Shown here piece by piece: positions 1 to 8,280 of a DNA stretch of 64,000 nucleotides. Each line of letters begins with the position of its first letter. Position 1 is the first letter of the stretch. The stretch covers positions 992,001 through 1,056,000 of the forward strand of contig NZ_NCSU01000007.1 of assembly GCF_002088945.1 (NCBI RefSeq), written 5' to 3'. The notes under the pieces were generated by a model. That model saw only the letters and a program-made list of their open reading frames with translations. It had not been told where the DNA came from and searched no databases. This stretch comes from Henriciella pelagia (GTDB lineage Bacteria; Pseudomonadota; Alphaproteobacteria; Caulobacterales; Hyphomonadaceae). The position numbers and the translations under genes are program-made.

Positions 1-484
1 TCAACAGCTTGTAGGCGCGCTCACAGATCTCGTATTTGCGGTCTGCCGTGTCTGCCTGGCCGACCTCGTCGAAGGCCATCACGACCGTTGCCGCGCCGTA
101 GGAGAGGACTTTCCGCGCCTGCTCGAGGAATTGCGCTTCGCCTTCCTTGAGCGAGATGGAGTTGACGACGGCCTTGCCCTGCACGCATTTCAGGCCGGCT
201 TCGATAACCTCCCATTTGGAGCTGTCGACCATGACCGGCACGCGGGCAATATCTGGCTCAGCGGCAATAAGGTTGAGGAAGGTCGTCATCGCCTCGGCGC
301 CGTCGAGCATGCCTTCATCCATGTTCACATCGATGATCTGCGCGCCATTCTCGACTTGCTGGCGTGCGACCTCGACAGCGGCGGGATAATCGCCCGCCTT
401 GATGAGGTTCCGGAATCTGGCTGAGCCGGTGACGTTGGTGCGTTCACCGATATTGATGAAGTTCTGGGAGGCGTTGGAGGTCAT
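1..484 (-). CDS. metH: Methionine synthase, pterin-binding part (5' portion, runs off left edge)
   Basis: This is the start of the second polypeptide of a split cobalamin-dependent methionine synthase. It should carry the methyltetrahydrofolate-binding, B12-binding and SAM-activation modules. Only about 161 codons are in the window. They read as a pterin-binding (DHPS-like) TIM barrel: [12 protein letters not shown] near residues 10-21, [12 protein letters not shown] near 51-62, and [14 protein letters not shown] further on, as in MetH. ATG at 484 fits because the family motif begins eight residues later and the upstream ORF stops one base before it. The homocysteine-binding half is a separate gene at 2121-3185, so three other genes lie between the halves. 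Everything past residue 161 is outside the window, so its downstream modules are inferred. Confidence 0.9.
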   Translation of the reverse strand, partial: MTSNASQNFINIGERTNVTGSARFRNLIKAGDYPAAVEVARQQVENGAQIIDVNMDEGMLDGAEAMTTFLNLIAAEPDIARVPVMVDSSKWEVIEAGLKCVQGKAVVNSISLKEGEAQFLEQARKVLSYGAATVVMAFDEVGQADTADRKYEICERAYKLL

Positions 485-485
485 A

Positions 486-911
486 TTAGCTTTCTAGTCC
501 AGCTGATCGTCTGAGGTATTGCCAATCTTTCGCAAGAAGGCGGCGCTCCTTGTCGATCAGGGAGTGAGAAATTCGGAAGTCAGGTTTAGGGCGCAATTTT
601 CGTAAATAGGATGACGCTTTGCTACACATTCTGAAGACTTGGGATTGCTTCAGTGTGAACACATCTCCTGCCGCTTTTCGCACGGCAAAATGTTGGTTGA
701 GGCGGGCCTGCAAGGCAACAACTGCGCTCCTGTCGGCCTCCTGCAGTGTCGGGTCGAGTACCGCAGTCATGACCGGGTCGAAAATCCGAACGTGCGCACG
801 CCAGTCGCGGTTGTAGATGCCTTGGGCCTCAGACTGCTCGATCACCGTCATAAGGCGAACAGAGGGCAAGATATTGGTCTCAATAGTCATTTGAACATCG
901 GCTGGATTCAT
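486..911 (-). CDS. Hypothetical protein in the methionine operon
   Basis: A 141-residue protein I do not recognise. It has no signal peptide or membrane segment and is rich in Arg, Lys, Gln and Ser, with a basic C-terminal half ([12 protein letters not shown], then [15 protein letters not shown]) suggesting a helical, possibly nucleic-acid-contacting protein. That is only a composition argument. The stop lies one base before the start of the downstream metH half, consistent with translational coupling. ATG at 911 has no convincing Shine-Dalgarno sequence; an internal ATG at 890 is possible. Being tightly packed in the operon supports its being a real gene, but nothing in the sequence shows a function. 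Confidence 0.6.
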   Translation of the reverse strand: MNPADVQMTIETNILPSVRLMTVIEQSEAQGIYNRDWRAHVRIFDPVMTAVLDPTLQEADRSAVVALQARLNQHFAVRKAAGDVFTLKQSQVFRMCSKASSYLRKLRPKPDFRISHSLIDKERRLLAKDWQYLRRSAGLES

Positions 912-934
912 CGGTAAGGCGAAACGTATCGGGA

Positions 935-1495
935 TTAGACGCTGCGGGTCATGCCCGGCAAGCCGTCGATGCTCTCCGCATTCGACTCGAAGAACTTTTC
1001 ATCGACGGCGTCGCCGTGCTTTTCGTAGGCGTGGTCCCAGGTGCGCTTGAGCTGGTCGCGTTCGCCCTTGAAGTCGTAGAAGGGTACGCCCCAGCCGCAG
1101 CTGTCGGAGACGCGGTCGAGTTTCACCGTCACGATGGCGCGGGCCTTCTCGAAAGCGGGGAAAAGCTTCAGGAGTTCCGGAAAGCGTGGATCGTCGAACT
1201 GCACCGCTTCGCCCTTTCCATAGAGGCGCACGATGTTCGCAGGCCCTTCAAAGGCGCAGAACATGATGGTGATCCGTCCGTTTTCCTTCAGATGGGCCAT
1301 TGTTTCGATGCCGGAGCCGCCAAGGTCCAGCCAGGCCACAGTTTCCTCATCGATGACGACCAGGCTGTCATAGCCCTTGGGGCTGACATTGACGTGACCG
1401 TCATCGGATCGCGGCGCGGTCGCCACGAAGAACATTTTCTGTGCCTTGATGAAATCGATCAGCTTGTCGGTCAGTTTATTGTAGGTCTTGCCCAT
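935..1495 (-). CDS. Pyridoxamine 5'-phosphate oxidase-family (FMN-binding split barrel) protein
   Basis: A 186-residue protein of the pyridoxamine-phosphate-oxidase-like FMN-binding split-barrel superfamily. The N-terminal stretch FFVATAPRSDDGHVNVSPKG, followed by AWLDLGGSGIETMAHL and FEGPANIVRLYGKGEA, is the usual pattern of this family. These proteins bind FMN, haem or F420 and act as small oxidoreductases; the substrate cannot be read from sequence. I chose ATG at 1495 over an upstream TTG at 1510 because GAGGAGA sits at the right distance before it. It follows the lysE-like gene by about 11 bases and belongs to the methionine operon by position only. Confidence 0.82.
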   Translation of the reverse strand: MGKTYNKLTDKLIDFIKAQKMFFVATAPRSDDGHVNVSPKGYDSLVVIDEETVAWLDLGGSGIETMAHLKENGRITIMFCAFEGPANIVRLYGKGEAVQFDDPRFPELLKLFPAFEKARAIVTVKLDRVSDSCGWGVPFYDFKGERDQLKRTWDHAYEKHGDAVDEKFFESNAESIDGLPGMTRSV

Positions 1496-1506
1496 TCGTC
1501 TTCTCC

Positions 1507-2124
1507 TCAAAGCGCCGTTTTCATCGCGACCCAGATGGCCACCCCGACCAGCAGCGCGGCGAATATACGGCCGAGTGCACGGCGTCGTTCCGGCTGCTGG
1601 ATAAATCCTGCGGCCGACCCCGCGCCGACCACGATGGCAAAATGCACCAGGGTTGCGATGCTGACATAGAGCAACGTCAAAAAAAGATTTGTCCGGATGC
1701 CGAAATCGTCCTGCGGAACGAAGGACGGTAGCACGGTCATATAGAACAGGAAGGCTTTCGGGTTGAGCACATTGACCACAACCCCGCGCCAGAAGCTCTC
1801 GATCAGCAGGCCGCGATCATGGCCGGAAACCTCATCGATTTCACTGTCGCGCCAGGTGTCCCATGCAAGCCAGAGAAGATAGGCAACGCCGGTCCAGCGA
1901 ATGATCTCATAGGCCGCCCGGTTCTCGGCCACCAGGGCAGACACGCCCAGAAGGGCGAGAATGCCAATGATCAGCAAGCCGAGCGCCACGCCGGCAATCG
2001 TTGCCACACCGACAAGGCGGCCATGTTGAGCGCTGAGCAAGGCGACGTAGAACATGTTCGGTCCAGGCGTAAGTTCGATGGCGAGGCTTGCGACCAGAAA
2101 CGGCACAAGCTCGGCGAAGGTCAT
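1507..2124 (-). CDS. LysE/RhtB-family amino-acid exporter
   Basis: A 205-residue inner-membrane protein of the LysE superfamily. It starts with MTFAELVPFLVASLAI, followed by the family hallmark ELTPGPN near residues 17-23, and has about six hydrophobic segments. The family exports amino acids and related compounds such as lysine, homoserine, homoserine lactone, threonine or methionine. The start codon overlaps the stop of the upstream homocysteine-methyltransferase gene by 4 bp, so it is probably translated with it. Sitting between the two methionine synthase halves suggests a methionine-cycle substrate, but that is inference from neighbourhood; substrate specificity is not readable. Confidence 0.9.
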   Translation of the reverse strand: MTFAELVPFLVASLAIELTPGPNMFYVALLSAQHGRLVGVATIAGVALGLLIIGILALLGVSALVAENRAAYEIIRWTGVAYLLWLAWDTWRDSEIDEVSGHDRGLLIESFWRGVVVNVLNPKAFLFYMTVLPSFVPQDDFGIRTNLFLTLLYVSIATLVHFAIVVGAGSAAGFIQQPERRRALGRIFAALLVGVAIWVAMKTAL

Positions 2125-3185
2125 GCTGCTTCGAAGGATTCAAGGCCGGCGAGGCGCATGCGGGTGCGGGGCTCTGCGGGCTGGCGCGGCTTCAGGCCTT
2201 CGACCGACTTCGCAATGGCCGCAATATGGTCTGGCGTGGTGCCACAGCAGCCACCGAGAATATTGACGATTCCGTCTTTCGCCCAGCCGTTCAGCGCCCC
2301 GGACGTCTGGCCCGGCGTCTCGTCATACTCACCCATCTCATTTGGCAGGCCGGCATTTGGATAGGCGGCGACCAGCGTGTTGGCGAGGCGCGAAAGCTCT
2401 GCAATGTGCGGGCGCATCAGATTCGCACCAAGCGCGCAATTGAGGCCAATGGCAAAAGGCTTGGCGTGGCGCACCGAGTTCCAGAACGCCTCGACGGTCT
2501 GGCCGGACAGTGTGCGGCCTGACCGGTCCGTAATCGTGCCGGAAATCCAGATCGGCAGCTTTTCCATGCCTTCGGCTTCAAGATCGAGGATCGCCTTGAT
2601 GCAGGCCTTGCAGTTGAGCGTGTCGGTGATCGTCTCAATGAGATAGAGATCAACACCGCCTTCATTCAGGGCCTGCACCTGCTGGCGATAGGCTTGGTAA
2701 ACCTCATCAAAGGTGACGGAGCGCGCGCCCGGATCGTTCACGTCGGCCGACATGGACAGCATCTTGTTGAGCGGGCCTATGGACCCTGCAAGAAAGCGCG
2801 GCTTGTCCGGTGTCTTCGCCGTCCAGGCATTGGCGGCTTCGCGTCCGATACGCGCGCCTTCCAGATTGAGCTGGCGGACGGTCTCTACGTCGAGCTTGTA
2901 GTCATCCTGCGCGATGGTGGTGGCGGAGAAGGTGTTTGTCTCGGAGATGTCGGCGCCGGCTTCGTAATAGGCGTCATGAAGTTCGCGCACGATGTCCGGA
3001 CGCGTCAGACAGAGGATGTCATTATTGCCCTTCTGTTCACCCGGAAGGCTGTATCTGTCTGACTGGAAGTCATCTTCCGTCAGCCCCTTGCGCTGGAACA
3101 TGGCGCCCCAGGAGCCGTCAAAGATCAGGATGCGGTCTTTTGCAGCGGCCTTGAGGGCGGCGATGCGGGTCTGGCGGTCGGTCAT
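2121..3185 (-). CDS. metH: Methionine synthase, homocysteine-binding subunit
   Basis: The 354-residue homocysteine S-methyltransferase barrel that forms the first module of MetH. The zinc ligands are visible: Cys250 in GLNCALGA and Cys313/Cys314 in GGCCGTTPDHI. The N-terminal ILIFDGSWGAMFQ and the DYKLDVETVRQLN region also match MetH module 1. The protein ends soon after the barrel, with none of the pterin or B12 modules; these start at position 484 on the same strand. Split metH genes are known in alphaproteobacteria, usually as adjacent genes. Here lysE, an FMN-binding protein gene and a hypothetical intervene. It overlaps the VOC gene upstream and lysE downstream by 4 bp each. Activity should depend on assembly with the downstream half. 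Confidence 0.95.
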   Translation of the reverse strand: MTDRQTRIAALKAAAKDRILIFDGSWGAMFQRKGLTEDDFQSDRYSLPGEQKGNNDILCLTRPDIVRELHDAYYEAGADISETNTFSATTIAQDDYKLDVETVRQLNLEGARIGREAANAWTAKTPDKPRFLAGSIGPLNKMLSMSADVNDPGARSVTFDEVYQAYRQQVQALNEGGVDLYLIETITDTLNCKACIKAILDLEAEGMEKLPIWISGTITDRSGRTLSGQTVEAFWNSVRHAKPFAIGLNCALGANLMRPHIAELSRLANTLVAAYPNAGLPNEMGEYDETPGQTSGALNGWAKDGIVNILGGCCGTTPDHIAAIAKSVEGLKPRQPAEPRTRMRLAGLESFEAA

Positions 3186-3616
3186 TCTGGCAGCTCCATG
3201 CTTCCATTCTCGCGAAGCGGTGAAAAGGGATTGTGGGCGACTTCCCAGAGGTGGCCATCCGGATCTGCGAAATAGCCGGAATAGCCGCCCCAGAAAACCT
3301 TTTCAGCGGCTTTCACGAGTGTCGCGCCTGCTTCGATAGCACGCTCAATTGCGGCGTCGACAGACGCGGTATCGGGCTGGTTCCAGGCGAGAGAGAAGCT
3401 GTTGAAGCCTGTGCCACCGGCCGGAACGCCAGCATCGAGCGCCAGGCTTTCGCGTCCGAACAGGCCAAAGGCGAGGCCGCCCATGTCAAAGAAGGCAACC
3501 TCTTCCTGCGAGGCTGAGGAGCGTTTCAGGCCGAGCCTTTCATAGAAGGCCGCCGAAGCCTGAACATCATCCACCCCCAGTGTGACAAGGGTGATGTGGA
3601 TCGGATTGTCGGTCAT
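3182..3616 (-). CDS. VOC (glyoxalase/bleomycin-resistance fold) protein
   Basis: A 144-residue single-domain vicinal-oxygen-chelate protein. ITLVTLGVDDVQASAAFYERLG at the N-terminus and GYFADPDGHLWEVAHNP near the C-terminus are the two paired beta-alpha-beta-beta-beta signatures. Family members are metal-dependent lyases, dioxygenases or resistance proteins; no substrate can be assigned. The gene overlaps metF by one base and the homocysteine-methyltransferase gene by 4 bp, so it is translated within the methionine operon. Its link to methionine metabolism is positional only. Confidence 0.85.
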   Translation of the reverse strand: MTDNPIHITLVTLGVDDVQASAAFYERLGLKRSSASQEEVAFFDMGGLAFGLFGRESLALDAGVPAGGTGFNSFSLAWNQPDTASVDAAIERAIEAGATLVKAAEKVFWGGYSGYFADPDGHLWEVAHNPFSPLRENGSMELPE

Positions 3617-4530
3617 CAGGCTGCCTCCGCCTTGGCCGGTTTCAGGCCGAGCAGGTGGCAGGTCGACAAGGCAAGATTGGCGCGGTTGAGCGTGTAGAAG
3701 TGGAATTGCGTCACGCCGCCATCTGCGAGCTTGTGACAGAGCTCTGCGGCAACGTTGGCGGTGATCAGGTCGCGCGTATCGGCATCATCATCGAGGCCCT
3801 CATAGAGCTGGTGCAGCCAGTCCGGCAGGGTGGCCTGGCAGAGGCCAGCGATTTTCCTGAGGCCGTTGAAGTTCGGCTGAAGCATGATGCCGGGGACAAT
3901 AGGCATCGTGATCCCGGCCGAGCGGGCGCGGTCCAGGAATTCGAAATAGATCTGCGGCTCGAAGAAGAACTGCGTGATGGCGCGGTCGGCACCGGCGTCC
4001 TGCTTGGCTTTCAGGTGGGCAAGATCGAAGTCCCAGCCGCGGCTGTCAGGATGGGGCTCGGGATAACAGGCCACCGACACTTCGAATACCTTGCCGAGGT
4101 CCGGCCGGTGAGCGCGAAGGTTCTCGATAAGCTCGATGACGGTCCTGAAGCCGCCGGGAGTCTCGACCCATTCTTCGCCCATGCCATTCGGGGAATCGCC
4201 GCGCAGTGCCACGATGTGGCGCACGCCCGCTTCCCAATAGTCTTCCGCCGTCTGCAGTACTTCTTCCCGGGTCGCGCTGACGCAGGTGAGGTGTGCGGCC
4301 GGCACGAGCGTTGTCTGGCTGGCAATCCGCGCAACTGTTGCCTGCGTGCGCTCACGCGTGGACCCTCCGGCGCCATAGGTAACGGAGACAAAATCCGGCT
4401 GCATCGGTTCGAGCCGGCGCACGCACTCCCAGAGTCGCTCGTCCATCGTCTCATTCTTTGGCGGGAAGAATTCGAACGAGACGCGCGGTCGTTTGCTCGA
4501 CTGGCGGGCGGCTATGGACAGATCGCTCAT
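3616..4530 (-). CDS. metF: 5,10-methylenetetrahydrofolate reductase
   Basis: A 304-residue FAD-dependent reductase that makes 5-methyltetrahydrofolate, the methyl donor for the methionine synthase encoded downstream. The N-terminal VSFEFFPPKNE carries the catalytic Glu; DFVSVTYGAGGSTRE, HLTCVSAT and HIVALRGDSP follow in the usual order, and DAGADRAITQFFFEP lies near the middle. Length matches the bacterial family (about 290-310). It overlaps the regulator upstream by 4 bp and the VOC gene by one base. Regulation is probably through the ArsR-type regulator at the head of the operon. Confidence 0.96.
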   Translation of the reverse strand: MSDLSIAARQSSKRPRVSFEFFPPKNETMDERLWECVRRLEPMQPDFVSVTYGAGGSTRERTQATVARIASQTTLVPAAHLTCVSATREEVLQTAEDYWEAGVRHIVALRGDSPNGMGEEWVETPGGFRTVIELIENLRAHRPDLGKVFEVSVACYPEPHPDSRGWDFDLAHLKAKQDAGADRAITQFFFEPQIYFEFLDRARSAGITMPIVPGIMLQPNFNGLRKIAGLCQATLPDWLHQLYEGLDDDADTRDLITANVAAELCHKLADGGVTQFHFYTLNRANLALSTCHLLGLKPAKAEAA

Positions 4531-5504
4531 GCGGCGACCTCCTTCTTGTCTACTGGCTTGGTCGCCGACCAGATCTGGACGGCAATCCCACGTTCAAGTT
4601 GTTTCGGTGGCTCGAAGCGCACCGGCTGGCTGAGGACGAGGCCGGCCCGTTCGGCCCAGCTCTCCATATTGTCATTGCGAATCCCAAGTCGGCGATGGCC
4701 GAACTCCTCGCGCATGAATTCGTGATCATGCTGGGCGAAATCAACGATGATGAGTCGGCCGCCGGGCATGAGGATGCGGCTGGCTTCGGCCAGGAGGCGT
4801 TCGGGATCTTCCAGGTAATGCAGCACCTGATGCACGATGACGATGTCGGCGCTGGCAGTGTCGAAAGGCGTTGCGGTCGCATCGCCCTGCCGTAGCCTCG
4901 CATGGCTGACGCCGGCTTCCGACAGCTTCGCGCGGGCGAGCTGCAACATCTGGTGGGACAGGTCGAGCCCTTCGACATCGCGGGCCCGGTCCCCCAGAAG
5001 GGCGAGCATCCTGCCGGTGCCGGTGCCGAGATCGACAATGCGGTTGAACGGGCCGGGGCCGGCCATTTTCAGGATGGCGGCCTCGATCAGGTCGTCGGGA
5101 TAGTGCATGGCGCGCAGCCGGTCCCAGTCCGGCGCGATCGAGCTGAAGAAATCGTCGGCCGATGACCGGCGCGCGTCGCGAACCGAATCCAGCCTTGCCC
5201 CGTCCTTGGGAAAATCGCCCTGTTCCAGGTCGATCTGTTCGAACAGGCTTTCGATCAGTGTTCTGGCCCAGCCTGAGGCGGGCAGGCGGTAGAAGACCCA
5301 GGCACCTTCAGGCTGGCGTTCGGTGAGCCCAGCTGCTGTAAGGGTTTTCAGATGGTGTGAGAGACGCGGCTGGCTCTGCCCGAGGACGGCCACGAGTTCG
5401 CCGACAGCGAGTTCACCATGGCGCAGCAAGGCCAGGATGCGCAGCCTGGTCGGCTCACCCGCGGCCCTCAATGCATCAACAATCTTGTCCGAACTCGTAC
5501 CCAT
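4527..5504 (-). CDS. ArsR-family regulator fused to a SAM-dependent methyltransferase (SahR-like)
   Basis: A 325-residue fusion protein. Residues 1-80 are an ArsR winged helix (PTRLRILALLRHGELAVGEL, then QSQPRLSHHLKTLTAAGL). From about residue 115 there is a class I methyltransferase with motif I VDLGTGTGRM (157-166) and VHQVLHYLEDPERLL. It heads the metF-metH operon. ArsR proteins of this architecture next to methionine-cycle genes include SahR, a regulator described as responding to S-adenosylhomocysteine; that assignment is by architecture and context. ATG at 5504 is chosen because an upstream extension would cover a perfect inverted repeat, the likely operator. It may be a true methyltransferase or use the domain as a ligand sensor. 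Confidence 0.88.
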   Translation of the reverse strand: MGTSSDKIVDALRAAGEPTRLRILALLRHGELAVGELVAVLGQSQPRLSHHLKTLTAAGLTERQPEGAWVFYRLPASGWARTLIESLFEQIDLEQGDFPKDGARLDSVRDARRSSADDFFSSIAPDWDRLRAMHYPDDLIEAAILKMAGPGPFNRIVDLGTGTGRMLALLGDRARDVEGLDLSHQMLQLARAKLSEAGVSHARLRQGDATATPFDTASADIVIVHQVLHYLEDPERLLAEASRILMPGGRLIIVDFAQHDHEFMREEFGHRRLGIRNDNMESWAERAGLVLSQPVRFEPPKQLERGIAVQIWSATKPVDKKEVAA

Positions 5505-5507
5505 ATA

Positions 5508-5533
5508 ATCATATAAACATTCATTTATATGAT
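5508..5533. promoter_or_regulatory. Perfect inverted repeat, likely operator of the met operon regulator
   Basis: ATCATATAAA (5508-5517) and TTTATATGAT (5524-5533) are perfect 10-bp inverted arms around a 6-base spacer. The site starts four bases upstream of the regulator's ATG, in a locally AT-rich stretch unlike the surrounding DNA. ArsR dimers bind imperfect palindromes of about this size, so autoregulation of the regulator-metF-metH operon is the simplest reading. Confidence 0.7.
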
Positions 5534-5663
5534 ATGCAAGGCGTTCGTCACCGAAGTGTTGCCCTGAATCCACTTGGTATCCGAATGAGTTTTATTCACC
5601 CGAAAGTAAGTTGAAAGCGGTCTGCTGCTTGCACATATCGAGCGGCTAGAAACGGAACAAAAA

Positions 5664-6461
5664 ATGAAGCTTGCAGCTACGGCCGCGCTTGCGGCGCTCA
5701 CATTGACGGCATGCGCGACCCCTGGTGAGGGCAGCAAGTCCGCTTCCGGCGTGTACGACCCGCTGGAAGGATGGAACCGCAATGTCTTCGCTTTTAATGA
5801 GGTCGTCGACAAGGCGGCAATCGAGCCCGTCGCGCGGGCCTACCGGGTCGCAACCCCTGGCCTGTTCCGCGATGGCGTCCATAATTTCCTGACCAATCTG
5901 CGCCAACCGGTCGTTTTCACCAATACTGTGCTGCAGGGCAACATCGATGCGTCCGGCGAAACCGTTGGCCGTTTCCTGATCAACTCGACGCTTGGCGTGG
6001 CGGGCATCTTTGATGTGGCCAGCAGCATGGGCGTGGCGAAACACCAGGAAGATTTCGGTCAGACGCTGGGTGTGTGGGGCGTGCAGGAAGGCCCCTTCCT
6101 GATGCTGCCCCTCCTTGGGCCGAGCAATCTTCGCGACGCTGTCGGCATGGGCGCTGACAGCGCCTTTGATCCACTCACATGGATTGAATTTTCGGGCGAT
6201 CCAGACCTCGATGACGACATTGCTGTTGGCAGGACGATTGCCGGCGCGATCTCTACGCGCGAGCGCCTGATCGAGACGATCGAGACGCTGCGTGAACAGC
6301 CGGAACCATATATTGCGCTGCGCCGGAACTATACGCAGCAGCGTCGAGCCGCGATCAGAAATGGCGAAATTGAGGACGATCCTTACAAAGATTTGCCCGA
6401 TTTCGATGCTTTTGGTTCGTTCGACGAAGAGGATTCAGAGCAGAATACTGAGCAGGAATAG
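5664..6461 (+). CDS. mlaA: MlaA (VacJ) outer-membrane lipoprotein
   Basis: A 265-residue lipoprotein of the Mla retrograde phospholipid transport system, which keeps the outer membrane asymmetric. The signal peptide ends in lipobox LTAC with Cys17. The family motif YDPLEGWNRNVFAFNEVVDK follows at about residues 30-49, with FRDGVHNFLTNLRQPV and GRFLINSTLGVAGIFD further on. Length matches MlaA. mlaC starts five bases after its stop, so the two are probably cotranscribed. The C-terminus after about residue 225 is acidic (DFDAFGSFDEEDSEQN), a common low-complexity tail. The MlaFEDB ABC components are not in the window. Confidence 0.95.
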   Translation: MKLAATAALAALTLTACATPGEGSKSASGVYDPLEGWNRNVFAFNEVVDKAAIEPVARAYRVATPGLFRDGVHNFLTNLRQPVVFTNTVLQGNIDASGETVGRFLINSTLGVAGIFDVASSMGVAKHQEDFGQTLGVWGVQEGPFLMLPLLGPSNLRDAVGMGADSAFDPLTWIEFSGDPDLDDDIAVGRTIAGAISTRERLIETIETLREQPEPYIALRRNYTQQRRAAIRNGEIEDDPYKDLPDFDAFGSFDEEDSEQNTEQE

Positions 6462-6466
6462 GATCA

Positions 6467-7090
6467 ATGAAACTTCGGAATGTTTTGATATCCACAGCCG
6501 CCCTCGTGGCTGTCGCCGCACCGGCACTGGCCGATGCGAAGACAGAAAGCTTTGTCAAGCAGAATGCCAATGAAGTGCTCAACTCGCTGAACAATCCAAA
6601 TCTCAGCCAGCGTGAGCGTACCGAGCTTTTCAGCGGTTACATGGAACAGTTCGCGGATTTCGACGCTGTGTCAAAATTCGTGATCGGGAAATATGCGCGC
6701 CGGTTTACGCCGGAAGAACTTCAGGCCTATCAGCAGGCTTTCCGCACCTATGCGCTGGCTGTGTATGAAAATGAGCTTGATGCCTATCGCGGCAATGAAG
6801 TGGTGATTGAAGGCTCGACGGATCGCACAGCAAATGACTCGATCGTCGATACGAGCATTGCCCGCGCTGACGGCAAGACGATGGATGTTCGCTGGCGTGT
6901 GCTGAACCGTGGTGGCAAGTACCAGGTGGTCGATGTCGCGCTGGATATAGATGGCAATCTGATCTGGCTGGCCATCGAACAGCAGGCGCAGTTCCTGGCT
7001 CTGCTGGACCGCACGAACGGGTCTGCAGATGCGCTGATCGACAAGATTTCCAGCATGACCGACAAGCTGAAGTCTACCCGCCGCGGATAA
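6467..7090 (+). CDS. mlaC: MlaC-type periplasmic phospholipid-binding protein
   Basis: A 207-residue periplasmic carrier that shuttles phospholipids between MlaA at the outer membrane and the MlaFEDB complex. It has a cleavable signal peptide (MKLRNVLISTAALVAVAAP, then ALA cleavage). The MlaC/Ttg2D fold signatures follow: FVIGKYARRFTPEELQAYQQ, the VRWRVLNRGGKYQVVDVALD strand pair and IEQQAQFLALLDRTNG. It is coupled to mlaA, and a strong terminator follows at 7119. A second, diverged MlaC-like gene lies at 36209-36808. Confidence 0.94.
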   Translation: MKLRNVLISTAALVAVAAPALADAKTESFVKQNANEVLNSLNNPNLSQRERTELFSGYMEQFADFDAVSKFVIGKYARRFTPEELQAYQQAFRTYALAVYENELDAYRGNEVVIEGSTDRTANDSIVDTSIARADGKTMDVRWRVLNRGGKYQVVDVALDIDGNLIWLAIEQQAQFLALLDRTNGSADALIDKISSMTDKLKSTRRG

Positions 7091-7118
7091 ATGGTGCCCA
7101 ACGCAACCTAATCAGGAC

Positions 7119-7148
7119 CCCCGGCAACCAGGCTTGCCGGGGTTTTTT
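7119..7148 (+). terminator. Rho-independent terminator of mlaA-mlaC
   Basis: Perfect 9-bp stem CCCCGGCAA (7119-7127) with TTGCCGGGG (7134-7142), a 6-base loop, then six T's (7143-7148). It lies 28 bases after the mlaC stop. Confidence 0.92.
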
Positions 7149-7164
7149 CTGGTCGCAACACATA

Positions 7165-7197
7165 TAAAACCGGCCCCACCAAATCTGGCGGGGCCGG
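7165..7197 (-). terminator. Probable terminator of the PRC-barrel gene
   Basis: An 11-bp stem (7170-7180 with 7187-7197, one mismatch) of GC-rich arms CCGGCCCC/GGGGCCGG. On the minus strand it is followed by TTTTATATG, fitting termination of the gene ending at 7241. A further small hairpin (GGACGC/GCGTCC) lies between. Confidence 0.7.
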
Positions 7198-7240
7198 CGG
7201 GACGCAGTGAGCGTCCTGTCCTCAAGGAACGGAACCTGGA

Positions 7241-8092
7241 TTAGTATTCGGTTTCCATCTCTTCGTCTTCAGTATCGATACCGAGATCCGCATCAAGCTC
7301 ACTCTCGCTATCGTAGAGATCGTTTGACGTCTCGACTTCGACGTCCTGCTCATACTTGAAGATCGGCATCATCTGGAGATCGTCATAGGACGCGTCGATG
7401 ATGATCGAGCCACCGTCGCCCTGCTCGATATTGATCTTGCTATAGGCGATCTGACGCTCGTCACCCATCATGTCGCCCACAATGGCATAGCTTGCCTTGC
7501 CGGCGTCGTTCAGGATGATGTCGTTGATACGGATGGACTCATCCGAATTTATGAATTCGGCGCTGGTGCCGATGATTTCGGAAGCCAGACGATAGTCGTT
7601 CAGGCCATCCTGCTCGAATTCGGCAACCTGCTCCATGGCTTCATCCGTCATGGCGACAGTGAAACGGGGCTCATTGTCGGCATCGACCGTAAATTGCAGC
7701 TGGTCATAAGGCAGGGCGCCTTTCTCACCAACGAGGTCATTGAGTTCGCCAGCCTTGAACACGATAGACTTGACCGTGCCGTCGGAGGCGAGGAGGAAGT
7801 CGTCAACGACAGCGACTTTCTCGCCGTCAGAGCCGATCACTTCGGCGCCGATAAGTTCGTCGGCGCTCATCTGAGCTGAGGTCAGATAGACCGTCTCGGC
7901 CTCGACCATATCGGCATCAGTATCTGTTTCGGCCATCAGGACTTCATCGTCCATCGTGGTCTCGTCCGCGAGTTCGGCCGTTCGCGTTTCATTGTACGAG
8001 GTCTCGCCATACTCGGTGCTCTCGCTTTGCGAACAGGCGGCAGCACCGAGGATCAGCGCAGACGCGGCGGCAGTCATCATGAGATTCTTCAT
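7241..8092 (-). CDS. PRC-barrel domain lipoprotein
   Basis: A 283-residue, very acidic envelope protein. The signal peptide ends in a lipobox-like GAAAC with Cys20, suggesting a lipoprotein. A PRC-barrel-like beta module sits near residues 74-115 (LIGAEVIGSDGEKVAVVDDF, then DGTVKSIVFKAG), with a second, weaker repeat at 190-240. The acidic linker after the signal is rich in Glu, Asp and Thr. PRC barrels occur in photosynthetic reaction centres, RimM and many envelope or stress proteins; no specific role can be read here. ATG at 8092 is preferred over the upstream extension because AAGGAG precedes it and the signal peptide begins there. It is monocistronic between two terminators and a divergent promoter region. 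Confidence 0.85.
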   Translation of the reverse strand: MKNLMMTAAASALILGAAACSQSESTEYGETSYNETRTAELADETTMDDEVLMAETDTDADMVEAETVYLTSAQMSADELIGAEVIGSDGEKVAVVDDFLLASDGTVKSIVFKAGELNDLVGEKGALPYDQLQFTVDADNEPRFTVAMTDEAMEQVAEFEQDGLNDYRLASEIIGTSAEFINSDESIRINDIILNDAGKASYAIVGDMMGDERQIAYSKINIEQGDGGSIIIDASYDDLQMMPIFKYEQDVEVETSNDLYDSESELDADLGIDTEDEEMETEY

Positions 8093-8280
8093 GTCAGTGT
8101 CTCCTTCTGGATTGGTGACTGTAAAACGGACGAGGCGAACGCGTGTTCCGTTTCGAGAGGTCACACTGCCTTACAAAATCGTCACCTGAGCCGGCGGAAA
8201 TTGTCACTCCCGGGCCACTTGCTCCGATGGGCATGACGATCCATGGTGCAGAAAATTCGAGCCATTACAGGAACTGACCG

